This document shows positions 35,558 through 44,086 of a stretch of DNA of 64,000 nucleotides, one piece after another. The stretch spans positions 1 through 64,000 of the forward strand of contig NZ_JACJKA010000011.1 of NCBI RefSeq assembly GCF_016900355.1. Direction: 5' to 3'. The translations under genes and the position numbers were made by a program. The notes beneath the pieces are model-generated. The model saw only the letters and a list, made by a program, of their open reading frames with translations, made no database searches and had not been told where the DNA came from. Source of the DNA: Bacteroides mediterraneensis (GTDB lineage Bacteria; Bacteroidota; Bacteroidia; Bacteroidales; Bacteroidaceae). Numbering within the stretch: the stretch's first letter is position 1; each line of letters starts with the position of its first letter.

Positions 35558-36211
35558 ATGGCTGTACGAAGTCGTAAAATTATGGACAAGATTCCTGAGC
35601 CTACTTTACGCAGACTCCCGTGGTATCTTTCGAATGCGAAGCTGATGAAAGAGAAAGGGGAAAAATATGTGTCGTCTACCCAAATTTCCAGACAAATCAA
35701 TATTGATGCTTCGCAGATAGCGAAAGATCTTTCGTATGTGGATATATCCGGACGTACGCGAGTGGGGTATGAGGTGGACTTGCTGATTCAGGTGCTGGAA
35801 GATTTCCTTGGGTTTACGAACATGCACAAGGCTTATCTGTTCGGGGTTGGTAGTCTGGGAGGTGCCTTGCTGAGAGACTCCGGTCTGTCGCACTTCGGAT
35901 TGAAGATTGTGGGCGCATTCGACATCAACCCGAATCTGGTGGGTACTACCATCGAAGGAATTCCCATTTATCATACCGATGAGTTTGAGCAGCGGATGGC
36001 AAAGGACGGGGTGAGAATCGGGGTACTGACTGTTCCTATCAACATTGCGCAGGACATTACGGACAAGATGGTGGCCGGAGGAATCAAGGCTGTATGGAAT
36101 TTTACACCGTTCCGTATCCGTGTGCCGGAAACCATCGTGGTGCAGAACACTTCACTGTATGCGCATCTGGCCGTGATGTTCAATCGTTTGAATGAAATTA
36201 TAAAGAAATAA
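35558..36211 (+). CDS. rex: redox-sensing transcriptional repressor Rex
   Basis: 217 residues. An N-terminal winged helix (MDKIPEPTLRRLPWYLSNAKLM, then VSSTQISRQINIDASQIAKDLSYV) is followed by a Rossmann NAD(H)-binding domain with GVGSLGGALL (about residues 95-104) and FDINPNLVGTTIEGIPI. A C-terminal swapped helix completes the dimer. Rex represses fermentation and respiration genes when NADH/NAD is low and lets go when NADH rises. The start could also be the ATG at 35582, which removes an 8-residue basic tail; neither has a good ribosome-binding site. Confidence 0.93.
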   Translation: MAVRSRKIMDKIPEPTLRRLPWYLSNAKLMKEKGEKYVSSTQISRQINIDASQIAKDLSYVDISGRTRVGYEVDLLIQVLEDFLGFTNMHKAYLFGVGSLGGALLRDSGLSHFGLKIVGAFDINPNLVGTTIEGIPIYHTDEFEQRMAKDGVRIGVLTVPINIAQDITDKMVAGGIKAVWNFTPFRIRVPETIVVQNTSLYAHLAVMFNRLNEIIKK

Positions 36212-36215
36212 CTCC

Positions 36216-36833
36216 ATGAAAATTATTGCTATAGGCATGAACTACAGCCTGCATTGTCATGAATTGCATGCAGGGGAGGCCTTGCCAAAAGAACCGGTGA
36301 TTTTTATGAAACCGGACTCTGCCTTGCTGAAAGACAGCAAGCCTTTTTTTATCCCTGATTTTTGTGAACAGGTAGATTATGAAACGGAGATGGTGGTGCG
36401 CATCTGCCGCCTGGGAAAGAATATTTCCGAGCGTTTTGCTCATCGTTATTATGATGCAGTGACCGTGGGCATTGATTTCACAGCCCGCGATTTGCAGCGC
36501 AAGTTCCGTGCGGAAGGAAAACCCTGGGAATTGTGCAAAGGATTTGACAATTCGGCAGCCATCGGTGATTGGGTACCGGTGGAGAAAGTGGGCGACATTC
36601 AGCACGTGAATTTCCATCTGGATATCGACGGAAAGACGGTACAGCAAGGGAATACCGGTGATATGTTGTTCACCATAGACCAGATTATTGCTTACGTCAG
36701 CCGTTTCTGCACGTTGAAAATTGGGGATATGCTGTTTACGGGTACGCCGGTGGGAGTGGGTCCCGTACAGATAGGCAATCACCTGGAGGGATATTTGGAA
36801 AATGAAAAACTTCTTGATTTTTACATACGATGA
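36216..36833 (+). CDS. fumarylacetoacetate hydrolase family protein
   Basis: A 205-residue single-domain FAH fold protein of YcgM type. Metal-binding acidic residues appear in CEQVDYETEMVVRICRLGKNI (about residues 49-69) and the Asp in DFTARDLQRKFRAEGKPW (about 88-105). FTGTPVGVGPVQIGNHLEG is the C-terminal family motif. Relatives are acylpyruvate hydrolases or oxaloacetate decarboxylases; the substrate here is unknown. It starts 4 bp after rex and its last codons overlap ispF by 4 bp (ATGA), so translation is coupled. Confidence 0.85.
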   Translation: MKIIAIGMNYSLHCHELHAGEALPKEPVIFMKPDSALLKDSKPFFIPDFCEQVDYETEMVVRICRLGKNISERFAHRYYDAVTVGIDFTARDLQRKFRAEGKPWELCKGFDNSAAIGDWVPVEKVGDIQHVNFHLDIDGKTVQQGNTGDMLFTIDQIIAYVSRFCTLKIGDMLFTGTPVGVGPVQIGNHLEGYLENEKLLDFYIR

Positions 36834-37309
36834 AGATTAGAGTAGGCTTTGGATTCGATGTGCACCGTCTGGTGCCCGGACGTGAATTGTGGCTGGGTGG
36901 AATTCGTTTGGAACATGAACTGGGTTTGTTGGGACATTCTGATGCCGACGTGCTGATTCATGCCATCTGTGATGCGCTGCTGGGAGCAGCCACCCTGCGT
37001 GACATTGGCTATCATTTCCCTGACAATTCGGCGGAATTCAAGAATATTGACAGCAAGATTCTGCTGGCAAAAACCGTAGAACTGATTGCCGGAAAAGGCT
37101 ATCGGGTGGGAAACATCGATGCAACGGTGTGTGCCGAACGTCCGAAACTGAAAAACCGCATTCCAGAAATGCAGGAAGTGTTGGCCAAGGTGATGGGCGT
37201 GGATGCAGATGATGTCTCCATCAAGGCAACGACGACCGAGAAACTGGGCTTTACCGGACGGGAAGAAGGAATTTCGGCCTATGCTACGGTGTTAATTGAA
37301 AAAGATTGA
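36830..37309 (+). CDS. ispF: 2-C-methyl-D-erythritol 2,4-cyclodiphosphate synthase
   Basis: A 159-residue MEP-pathway enzyme that forms the cyclodiphosphate and releases CMP. The metal ligands are in GFDVHRL (Asp8, His10) and GHSDADVLIHAICDALLGA (His42 region). The C-terminal IKATTTEKLGFTGREEGISAYA is the family signature. It is a trimer in the cytoplasm, required for isoprenoids. Translation overlaps the FAH gene by 4 bp. Confidence 0.95.
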   Translation: MKIRVGFGFDVHRLVPGRELWLGGIRLEHELGLLGHSDADVLIHAICDALLGAATLRDIGYHFPDNSAEFKNIDSKILLAKTVELIAGKGYRVGNIDATVCAERPKLKNRIPEMQEVLAKVMGVDADDVSIKATTTEKLGFTGREEGISAYATVLIEKD

Positions 37310-37324
37310 GAAGGAGGAGAAAGA

Positions 37325-38320
37325 ATGAATCCGAAATATTCAGTAGTCATACCGGTATACAACCGGCCGGACGAGGTGGACGAACTGTTGCAGAGCCTGA
37401 CGGGACAAACCTATAAGGATTTTGAGGTAGTAGTGGTGGAAGACGGTTCTGCCATCCCGTGTAAGCAGGTAGTGGAAAAATACGTCGGAAAGCTGGATGT
37501 GCATTATTTTGAGAAACTCAATTCAGGACCGGGACAAACCCGAAACTATGCGGCGGAACGAAGCCGAGGAGAGTATCTGCTGATTTTGGATTCCGACTGT
37601 ATTCTGCCTGAAACGTATCTGGCGGCGGTAGAAGCCGAACTACAACGGGAGCCGGCGGATGCATTTGGAGGACCTGACCGTGCGCACGATTCGTTTACCG
37701 ACGTGCAAAAAGCCATCAACTATGCCATGACTTCTTTCTTTACTACGGGAGGAATCCGCGGAGGAAAGAAGAAAATGGATAAGTTTTATCCCCGTAGCTT
37801 CAACATGGGAGTCCGTGCCGACGTGTACAAGGCGTTGGGTGGATTTTCAAAGATGCGTTTTGGGGAGGACATTGACTTCAGTATTCGTATCTTCAAGGGT
37901 GGATATCGTTGTCGTCTGTTTCCGGAAGCGTGGGTATGGCACAAGCGCCGTACGGACTTGAAGAAGTTTTTCAAGCAGGTGCATAACTCCGGTATTGCCC
38001 GCATCGACTTGTACAAGAAATATCCGGAATCGTTGAAAGTGGTACACTTGCTGCCGGCAGTGTTTACGGTAGGAGTGGTATTGGTCTTGCTGGCGGCCTT
38101 TATCTGTCCGTGGAGCTTGTTGCTGTTGGCATTGTTTGCGGTCATTATTTTTACAGATGCTTCTCTTCGCAATAAAAGTGTGAAAATTGGTGGACTGTCT
38201 GTCCTTGCGGCGTTTATACAGTTGACGGGTTACGGCTCCGGCTTTTTGCGGGCGTGGTGGAAACGCTGCGTGTGCGGAGGAAAGTCCTTCTCAGCTTTCG
38301 AGAAAACGTTCTATAAATAA
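37325..38320 (+). CDS. family 2 glycosyltransferase, membrane-associated
   Basis: 331 residues. A GT-A domain begins YSVVIPVYNRPDEVDELLQSL, with the nucleotide Asp in VVVEDGS (about residue 40) and the DxD motif in LILDSDCILP (about 87-96). The acceptor-side GEDIDFSIRIFKGGYRC (about 179-195) includes the ED pair. Two membrane helices follow (about 245-290). It transfers a sugar to a lipid or polysaccharide acceptor on the cytoplasmic face. Donor and acceptor are unknown. It starts 15 bp after ispF. Confidence 0.85.
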   Translation: MNPKYSVVIPVYNRPDEVDELLQSLTGQTYKDFEVVVVEDGSAIPCKQVVEKYVGKLDVHYFEKLNSGPGQTRNYAAERSRGEYLLILDSDCILPETYLAAVEAELQREPADAFGGPDRAHDSFTDVQKAINYAMTSFFTTGGIRGGKKKMDKFYPRSFNMGVRADVYKALGGFSKMRFGEDIDFSIRIFKGGYRCRLFPEAWVWHKRRTDLKKFFKQVHNSGIARIDLYKKYPESLKVVHLLPAVFTVGVVLVLLAAFICPWSLLLLALFAVIIFTDASLRNKSVKIGGLSVLAAFIQLTGYGSGFLRAWWKRCVCGGKSFSAFEKTFYK

Positions 38321-38383
38321 GAATAGGCTTTTGGGCCTGGCCGGTGGTTCCGTCAGTTACTCTTTTAAAAAGGTACGTACACC

Positions 38384-39073
38384 ATGAACGAGAAACTGAA
38401 TATCAACCAGTGGGCGGAGGAAGACCGGCCTCGGGAAAAATTGATGCAGCATGGACCGGCAGCCTTAAGCAATGCCGAACTGCTGGCCATCCTGATTGGC
38501 TCCGGCAATGCAGAGGAAACTGCGGTGGGCTTGATGCGGAAAGTATTGGACGACTGCCATAACCGGCTGAGTGAGCTGGGAAAATATACTGTGGACGACC
38601 TTTGTCGTTACAAGGGAATCGGTCCGGCAAAAGCTGTCACGATTTTAGCAGCTTCTGAATTGGGCAAGCGTCGGCGGGAAGAGGAGCCTTCCGAGCGTAA
38701 ACGAATTACCAGTTCGCAGGATGTGTATGCTTTCTTTCATCCGTTGATGTGCGATTTGCCGGTGGAAGAATGCTGGATATTGTTGCTGAACCAGGCTGCC
38801 AAGGTGATAGATGCCGTGAAAATCAGTCAGGGAGGGCTGGCTTCTACGCAGGTGGATGTCCGTTGTATCTTGCGGGAGGCTATTCTGAAACGGGCTACTT
38901 CTATGATTCTTTGTCACAACCATCCCTCGGGAAACACCCGTCCCAGTTCGGATGACGATCGTTTGACTCATGCGTTGTTGGAAGCAGGACGTACCATGAA
39001 CATTCGTTTGTTGGATCATGTGGTGGTTTCAGACGGAGGGTACTATAGTTACGGAGATGAAGGACGCCTGTAA
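38384..39073 (+). CDS. radC: RadC family JAB-domain protein
   Basis: 229 residues. An N-terminal helix-hairpin-helix part (LCRYKGIGPAKAVTILAASELGKRR, about residues 70-94) precedes a JAB/MPN metalloprotease-like domain with the zinc motif ILCHNHPSGNTRPSSDDDRLT (HxH ... Asp, about 177-197). The protein was named for DNA repair, but its biochemical activity is unsettled. The complete JAMM motif suggests it is a hydrolase. It lies in the rightward housekeeping cluster. Confidence 0.9.
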   Translation: MNEKLNINQWAEEDRPREKLMQHGPAALSNAELLAILIGSGNAEETAVGLMRKVLDDCHNRLSELGKYTVDDLCRYKGIGPAKAVTILAASELGKRRREEEPSERKRITSSQDVYAFFHPLMCDLPVEECWILLLNQAAKVIDAVKISQGGLASTQVDVRCILREAILKRATSMILCHNHPSGNTRPSSDDDRLTHALLEAGRTMNIRLLDHVVVSDGGYYSYGDEGRL

Positions 39074-39119
39074 GTTCGTTTTTTTGCAAGGTAAGGATGA
39101 AAAAATGGAGATTTTTGCC

Positions 39120-39127
39120 TATGTTTG
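39120..39127 (+). promoter_or_regulatory. -7 box TATGTTTG for the DUF59 gene
   Basis: An exact TAnnTTTG match lies 21 bp before the ATG at 39148. Confidence 0.6.
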
Positions 39128-39147
39128 CAACGAAGAATAAAGATTGA

Positions 39148-39474
39148 ATGATTATGGACAACGACACGAAGTTGAAAATTGAAGAAAAGATTATTGATAT
39201 GCTGAAAACAGTGTACGACCCGGAAATTCCGGTAAACGTATACGATTTAGGCTTGATTTATAAGATAGACCTTCAGGACGACGGCGAGCTGACGGTGGAT
39301 ATGACGTTGACAGCTCCCAATTGTCCGGCAGCTGATTTTATCATGGAGGATGTGCGTCAGAAACTGGAATCGGTGGAAGGCGTGAAATCTGCACAGATTA
39401 ATCTGGTCTTTGAACCGGAATGGGACAAGGACATGATGACGGAAGAGGCAAAACTGGAACTGGGATTCATGTAA
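39148..39474 (+). CDS. MIP18/DUF59 family Fe-S assembly protein (SufT-like)
   Basis: A 108-residue single-domain protein with the DUF59 blocks VYDPEIPVNVYDLGLIYKIDL (about residues 18-38) and MTLTAPNCPAADFIMEDVRQKLESV (about 50-74) carrying the conserved Cys. VKSAQINLVFEPEWDKDMM follows. Relatives help mature iron-sulfur proteins. There are no other suf genes nearby. An in-frame ATG two codons later (39154) is an equally good start. Confidence 0.88.
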   Translation: MIMDNDTKLKIEEKIIDMLKTVYDPEIPVNVYDLGLIYKIDLQDDGELTVDMTLTAPNCPAADFIMEDVRQKLESVEGVKSAQINLVFEPEWDKDMMTEEAKLELGFM

Positions 39475-39478
39475 ATAA

Positions 39479-40261
39479 ATGGGTATGGATACGATGAAAA
39501 ATGTATATTTCCTTTCGGATGCCCACCTGGGCTCAAGAGCCATTGCACATGGGCGTACGCAGGAACGCCGACTGGTGAATTTCTTGGACAGCATCAAGCA
39601 TCAGGCAGCAGCAGTGTATCTGTTAGGCGATATGTTCGACTTCTGGTATGAATTCAAACTGGTGGTTCCGAAAGGCTATACTCGCTTCTTGGGCAAACTT
39701 TCTGAACTGACGGACATGGGAGTGGAAGTGCATTTTTTTATCGGTAACCATGACATTTGGTGCGGAGACTATCTGGAAAAGGAATGTGGCGTGATTCTGC
39801 ATCGGGAACCCTTGACGTGTGAGATTTACGGGAAAGAGTTTTTCTTAGGGCATGGTGATGGACTGGGGGACAACGACCGGAAATTCAAATTGCTGCGAAC
39901 CATGTTCCACAGCAAGACTTTGCAACGCTTGTTTTCGGCCCTGCATCCGCGGTGGAGCGTGGAACTCGGATTGGAGTGGGCCAAGCATAGCCGTCTGAAA
40001 AGAGAAAACGGTCGTGAACCGGAATACATGGGTGAAGATGAAGAACCCTTGGTGTTATTCTCAAAGGAATACCTGAAAAGTCATCCTGATATCAATTATT
40101 TCATTTACGGACACCGTCATATCATGTTGGATTTGATGTTGAGCCGTACTTCGCGGATGATGATTCTGGGAGACTGGATTACGGAGTTCTCGTATGCAGT
40201 ATTCGACGGGGAAAACATGTTCTTGGAGCAGTACGTGGAAGGAGAGACCTCGGTGGAATAA
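39479..40261 (+). CDS. lpxH: UDP-2,3-diacylglucosamine diphosphatase
   Basis: A 260-residue calcineurin-like phosphoesterase of lipid A synthesis. The two-metal site motifs are all present: FLSDAHLG (D-x-H), LLGDMFDFW, IGNHDIW, FLGHGDGL and YGHRH. It cleaves UDP-2,3-diacylglucosamine to lipid X plus UMP at the inner membrane surface. An in-frame ATG at 39485 or 39494 is possible. It starts 5 bp after the DUF59 stop. A 25-bp stem terminator follows. Confidence 0.92.
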   Translation: MGMDTMKNVYFLSDAHLGSRAIAHGRTQERRLVNFLDSIKHQAAAVYLLGDMFDFWYEFKLVVPKGYTRFLGKLSELTDMGVEVHFFIGNHDIWCGDYLEKECGVILHREPLTCEIYGKEFFLGHGDGLGDNDRKFKLLRTMFHSKTLQRLFSALHPRWSVELGLEWAKHSRLKRENGREPEYMGEDEEPLVLFSKEYLKSHPDINYFIYGHRHIMLDLMLSRTSRMMILGDWITEFSYAVFDGENMFLEQYVEGETSVE

Positions 40262-40277
40262 TCGAGAGTATAAACTA

Positions 40278-40334
40278 TAAAAATCAGGCGTTGATAAAAG
40301 CATGAATGGTGCTTTTATCAACGCCTGATTTTTA
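40278..40334. terminator. very strong bidirectional terminator
   Basis: Arms 40278-40302 and 40310-40334 form a perfect 25-bp stem with a 7-nt loop, A-rich on one side and T-rich on the other. It separates lpxH (+) from kdgK (-). Confidence 0.92.
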
Positions 40335-40353
40335 GTATAACGATATGGCGGAA

Positions 40354-41394
40354 TTATCGGGCTACTTCACCACTTTCATGACGGGCCAGCAAGCCTTCTA
40401 CTTCGGATACCTTAACCATATTGTAGTCGCCGGCAATGGTATTCTTCAATACGGAAGCGGCGGTAGAGAAGTCTACGCGTTTCTGGTTGTCTTCGAATGC
40501 ATTCTGTGCATACAGCATAGCGCCACAGAAGGCATCGCCTACTCCTACACAATCGATGACGTTGTCGATGTCGAATACACGGCTGTATTTCATTTCACCG
40601 TTGGCGTAAAGCACGCCGGCAAATGTATGGTGCTCGGAGCTCATCACGTTACGCAGGGCGATGTAGATATACTTGCAGTTCGGAATCTGCTGGCTGATGC
40701 CTTGGCAGAACTTTTCATAAGCGGCTGTATCGTATTTCTCTCCGCTCTTGGTAGCCTTGAAACCTGGGGCCGGAATGCCAGTCACAAGGGCATATTCCCC
40801 TTCGCTTCCGAACATAATGTCGCTGCTGATCATTAACGGGCGCAATACTTCTTGAGCGGTCTTTCCATAATTCCACAGATTTTTGCGGTAGTTGATATCG
40901 TAAGAGATGGTCAGTCCCATTTCTTTGGCAATGTCGATGGCTTCCTTGCATACGTCAGCCAGTCCAGGAGTCAGTGCGGCATCAATGCCTGACCAGTGGA
41001 AAATGGCGGCGTCCTTGAAGATTTCCCGCCAGTTAATCATACCGGGTTTCAGTTCAGAGAAGGAGGAATGTTCGCGGTCATAGATGACGTTGGAGTTACG
41101 CATGGCTGCTGCTTTTTCCATATAATAGGTACCGAGACGGTGCCCGCCAAAAAGGATGTGCTTCGTACCGATGTTGTGTGAACGGAGTTCTGCAATACAA
41201 GTTTCTCCCAATGCGTTGTTCGGCAAGCGTGTGATGTATTCCACTTCTCCACCGAAGTTGGCGATGGAAATGGCTACATTGGCTTCGCTTCCTCCATAGT
41301 TGACAAGGAAGTCGTGGCTTTGTTGAATACGCAAGTTGTCAGGAGTGGTGAGACGGAGCATGATTTCTCCAAATGTTACAATCTTTTTGCTCAT
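40354..41394 (-). CDS. kdgK: PfkB-family sugar kinase, probable 2-keto-3-deoxygluconate kinase
   Basis: A 346-residue ribokinase fold. The N-terminal GEIMLRLTTP and VNYGGSEANVAISIANFGGEVEYITRLP (about residues 29-56) match sugar-acid kinases. The ATP-site anion-hole motif reads CVGVGDAFCGAML (about 292-304), with VGVGD in place of the more usual GAGD/GGGD. It should phosphorylate 2-keto-3-deoxygluconate from uronate breakdown. No other uronate genes are nearby, so substrate assignment is by sequence flavour only. A -7 box (TATCTTTG, minus, 41490-41483) lies inside the loop of a large inverted repeat. Confidence 0.8.
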   Translation of the reverse strand: MSKKIVTFGEIMLRLTTPDNLRIQQSHDFLVNYGGSEANVAISIANFGGEVEYITRLPNNALGETCIAELRSHNIGTKHILFGGHRLGTYYMEKAAAMRNSNVIYDREHSSFSELKPGMINWREIFKDAAIFHWSGIDAALTPGLADVCKEAIDIAKEMGLTISYDINYRKNLWNYGKTAQEVLRPLMISSDIMFGSEGEYALVTGIPAPGFKATKSGEKYDTAAYEKFCQGISQQIPNCKYIYIALRNVMSSEHHTFAGVLYANGEMKYSRVFDIDNVIDCVGVGDAFCGAMLYAQNAFEDNQKRVDFSTAASVLKNTIAGDYNMVKVSEVEGLLARHESGEVAR

Positions 41395-41433
41395 AGTGGG
41401 ATGTTTTTGTTTTAACAGAACGGAGTAAAAAAG

Positions 41434-41518
41434 AAGAGGATACCTCTTGCAGGTTTCCTTTTCCTTGCCTTCGTTTCCGCGGCAAAGATAGTGAATTCCT
41501 GTCAGGGGGTATCCTCTT
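41434..41518 (-). promoter_or_regulatory. kdgK promoter nested in the loop of a large hairpin
   Basis: AAGAGGATACC (41434-41444) and GGTATCCTCTT (41508-41518) pair perfectly (13 pairs with inner extension) across a loop of about 63 nt. The loop holds TATCTTTG on the minus strand (41490-41483). Read leftward from ackA the stem is followed by CTTTTTT, so read-through from ackA would terminate, whereas transcripts started inside the loop would lack the first arm and escape. Confidence 0.5.
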
Positions 41519-41543
41519 TTAACTCTTTTAGGATTCCTGCGAC

Positions 41544-42743
41544 TTATTTGTTGTTCAGGATGTTCATGGTGTCGGTAGCAATCATCAGTTCTTCGTCGGT
41601 TGGGATGACTACGACTTTTACTTTTGAATTGTCGGTAGAGATGATGGCTTCTTTTCCACGTACTTTGTTTCTTTCCGGGTCGATTTCTACACCCAGGAAG
41701 CCCAGAGTCTTGCAGACACCAGCACGGGCAGTAGCCTGGTTTTCACCTACACCACCTGTGAACAGGATGACGTCAACACCTCCCATGGCAGCAGCATATG
41801 CACCGATATATTTAGTGATGCGGTAGAAGTACATATTTTCAGTCAGAATGGCGCGTTCTTCGCCTCTTGCTACGGCATCTTCCAGTTCACGCATGTCGCT
41901 TGATTTTTCAAACATACCCAGCACACCGCTCTTCTTGTTCAGCAGAGTAGACATTTCGTCTGGAGTCAGACCTTCTTTCTTCATGATGTAAGTGATGGCA
42001 CCTCCGTCGATATCTCCACTACGTGTTCCCATCATCAAGCCTTCCAGCGGAGTCAATCCCATGCTGGTATCGATACATTTTCCGTCTTTTACAGCGGCGA
42101 TGGAACCACCGTTACCGATGTGGCAAGTGATGATGCGGCTTCCTTCCTGCGGGATACCCAGGAATTCACATACACGTTTGGATACATAACGGTGAGAAGT
42201 TCCGTGGAAACCGTAGCGGCGGATACCATACTTTTCATAATAGCTGTAAGGAATGGCATATAGGTATGCATAGTCTGGCATAGTCTGGTGGAAAGCAGTA
42301 TCGAATACTGCTACTTGTGGTACTTCCGGCAACAGTTTCTGTACAGCATAGATACCTTTCAGGTTGGCCGGGTTGTGAAGAGGACCCAGGTCGCAGCATT
42401 CTTCTACAGCTGCAATGACAGCATCATCAATTAGTACAGAAGCGCTGAATTTAGTTCCTCCGTGCAATACACGGTGACCTACAGCCTTGATTTCATGGAG
42501 ATTCTTTACGGCTCCATATTCAGGATTAGTCAGGGTATCAAAGATGAACTGTACACCAGTAGTGTGTTCCGGAACGTCCTTTTCGAGGATTTTCTTTTCG
42601 CCGTTCGGCAAAGTCAGTTTCAGGAAAGAGCCTGGAAGACCGATTTTTTCAATACCTCCTTGAGCGAGGACTTCTTTTGTAGTCATTTCAAACAATTTGT
42701 ACTTGATTGAAGAACTACCGCAGTTGAGTACTAATACTTTCAT
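41544..42743 (-). CDS. ackA: acetate kinase
   Basis: A 399-residue ASKHA-fold kinase that makes ATP and acetate from acetyl phosphate. It begins MKVLVLNCGSSSIKYKLF, with FDTAFHQTMP (about residues 143-152), the active-site YGFHGTSHRYVS (about 172-183), HIGNGGSI (about 205) and GGVGENQATARAGVC near the end. Cytoplasmic. It lies 93 bp after pta with a stable hairpin between, so the pta-ackA operon yields acetate at the end of fermentation. Confidence 0.95.
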   Translation of the reverse strand: MKVLVLNCGSSSIKYKLFEMTTKEVLAQGGIEKIGLPGSFLKLTLPNGEKKILEKDVPEHTTGVQFIFDTLTNPEYGAVKNLHEIKAVGHRVLHGGTKFSASVLIDDAVIAAVEECCDLGPLHNPANLKGIYAVQKLLPEVPQVAVFDTAFHQTMPDYAYLYAIPYSYYEKYGIRRYGFHGTSHRYVSKRVCEFLGIPQEGSRIITCHIGNGGSIAAVKDGKCIDTSMGLTPLEGLMMGTRSGDIDGGAITYIMKKEGLTPDEMSTLLNKKSGVLGMFEKSSDMRELEDAVARGEERAILTENMYFYRITKYIGAYAAAMGGVDVILFTGGVGENQATARAGVCKTLGFLGVEIDPERNKVRGKEAIISTDNSKVKVVVIPTDEELMIATDTMNILNNK

Positions 42744-42777
42744 ATAATTGGAATATATTTTTATGAATGATGAAAAT

Positions 42778-42814
42778 CATAATGCCACTCTGTAAGAAAG
42801 GGAGTGGCATTATG
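42778..42814 (-). promoter_or_regulatory. intercistronic hairpin between pta and ackA
   Basis: A perfect 13-bp stem (42778-42790 with 42802-42814) with an 11-nt loop. It is followed by ATTTTC on the transcribed (minus) strand, which is too short for a full terminator; a partial attenuator or an RNA-processing/stability element is more likely. Confidence 0.55.
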
Positions 42815-42836
42815 TATAAGGATAAGATTCGGATGA

Positions 42837-43847
42837 TTATTGAGCTTTAGCAGCGATGGCCTGGTTGGCTGTAATGGCAATCATCTTATATACGTCGTCT
42901 ACACTGCATCCGCGTGACAAGTCGTTGACCGGACGAGCAATACCCTGCAGAATCGGTCCTACGGCAGTAGCATGTCCCAGACGTTCTACCAGTTTGTAAG
43001 AGATGTTTCCGACTTCCAGACACGGAACAACCAATACGTTGGCTTTTCCGGCAATTTCTGAACCCGGGGCTTTGCTGGCACCTACCTTCGGAACCAGTGC
43101 GGCATCAGCCTGCAGTTCACCGTCAATCTTCAGGGTCGGATCCATTTCTTTGGCAATCTTCAGAGCTTCTACTACTTTGTCTACTACTTCATGTTTAGCA
43201 GAACCTTTGGTTGAGAAGCTCAACATGGCTACACGCGGGTCGAGGCCTGCTACAGACTGAGCTGTACGAGCTGTACAGATGGCAATCTGTGCCAGCTGGT
43301 TGGCATCAGGAACCGGAGTTACGGCTACGTCACCCATTACCAGGATACCGTTGTCACCACATTCAGGAGCGTGTGTCAGCAACAGCATGGCACCTGAAAC
43401 GCAAGTGATGCCCGGAGCGGTCTTGATAATCTGTAATGCCGGACGGAGTACATCGCCTGTGGTATTGCGGGCACCTGCCAACTGTCCGTCAGCGTCGCCA
43501 GATTTGATAATCAGACAGCCCAGATAAAGCGGATTCAAAACCAGTTTGCGGGCTTCTTCAATAGTCATGCCTTTTTTCTTACGAAGTTCGCAAAGCAGTT
43601 GTGCGTATTCTTCTTTCTTCGGATGGTTTTCCGGATCGATGATGGTAGCTTTGTGAATGTTACCTAAACCCCATTCCTTTGCCAGTCCCATGATTTCATC
43701 GGGATTACCCAACAGAATCAAGTCTGCTACACCATCTGTCAATACTTGATTGGCAGCCTTCAAAGTACGTTCTTCTGTTCCTTCCGGAAGCACGATGCGC
43801 TGTTTGTTTGCTTTAGCGCGTTCAACGATTTCACTGATTAAATCCAT
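42837..43847 (-). CDS. pta: phosphate acetyltransferase
   Basis: A 336-residue, compact PTA_PTB-domain enzyme without the N-terminal regulatory extension of the E. coli form. Typical blocks are RIVLPEGTEERTLKAANQ (about residues 18-35), GARNTTGDVLRPALQIIKT (about 125-143), GDADGQLAG, and SFSTKGSAKHEVVDKVVEA. It converts acetyl-CoA plus phosphate to acetyl phosphate. Its promoter is half of the 18-bp palindromic -7 box at 43912-43929, with a leader of about 59 nt. Confidence 0.95.
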   Translation of the reverse strand: MDLISEIVERAKANKQRIVLPEGTEERTLKAANQVLTDGVADLILLGNPDEIMGLAKEWGLGNIHKATIIDPENHPKKEEYAQLLCELRKKKGMTIEEARKLVLNPLYLGCLIIKSGDADGQLAGARNTTGDVLRPALQIIKTAPGITCVSGAMLLLTHAPECGDNGILVMGDVAVTPVPDANQLAQIAICTARTAQSVAGLDPRVAMLSFSTKGSAKHEVVDKVVEALKIAKEMDPTLKIDGELQADAALVPKVGASKAPGSEIAGKANVLVVPCLEVGNISYKLVERLGHATAVGPILQGIARPVNDLSRGCSVDDVYKMIAITANQAIAAKAQ

Positions 43848-43911
43848 GATTTATATGTTAAATGGTAAATTCTTGTTGTGTGTGGTAATGAATTTCTCCT
43901 TTATTCGGTTG

Positions 43912-43929
43912 CAAAAATAGCTATTTTTG
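43912..43929. promoter_or_regulatory. 18-bp palindrome containing a -7 box on each strand
   Basis: CAAAAATAG-CTATTTTTG is a perfect palindrome. On the minus strand it reads TATTTTTG (43919-43912), toward pta. On the plus strand it reads TATTTTTG (43922-43929), toward lrgA. Both are exact TAnnTTTG matches, so the two promoters overlap back to back and polymerases should exclude each other. lrgA also has a nearer box at 44046. Confidence 0.7.
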
Positions 43930-44045
43930 TAATATCAAGTTTGCAAAAGACGTTTTTTTTTGCTTTAAAGTATGCAAAAACCTTTACTCTTCTTATGGAG
44001 TAAAATAAAAACAGGTTTTTAGGTATATCGGCTTTCCTGATTATG

Positions 44046-44053
44046 TAAATTTG
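44046..44053 (+). promoter_or_regulatory. -7 box TAAATTTG for lrgAB
   Basis: An exact TAnnTTTG match 34 bp before the lrgA start. Confidence 0.65.
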
Positions 44054-44086
44054 CGCCGGTTTTCAATAAATTAAATTTAAGGTAAA

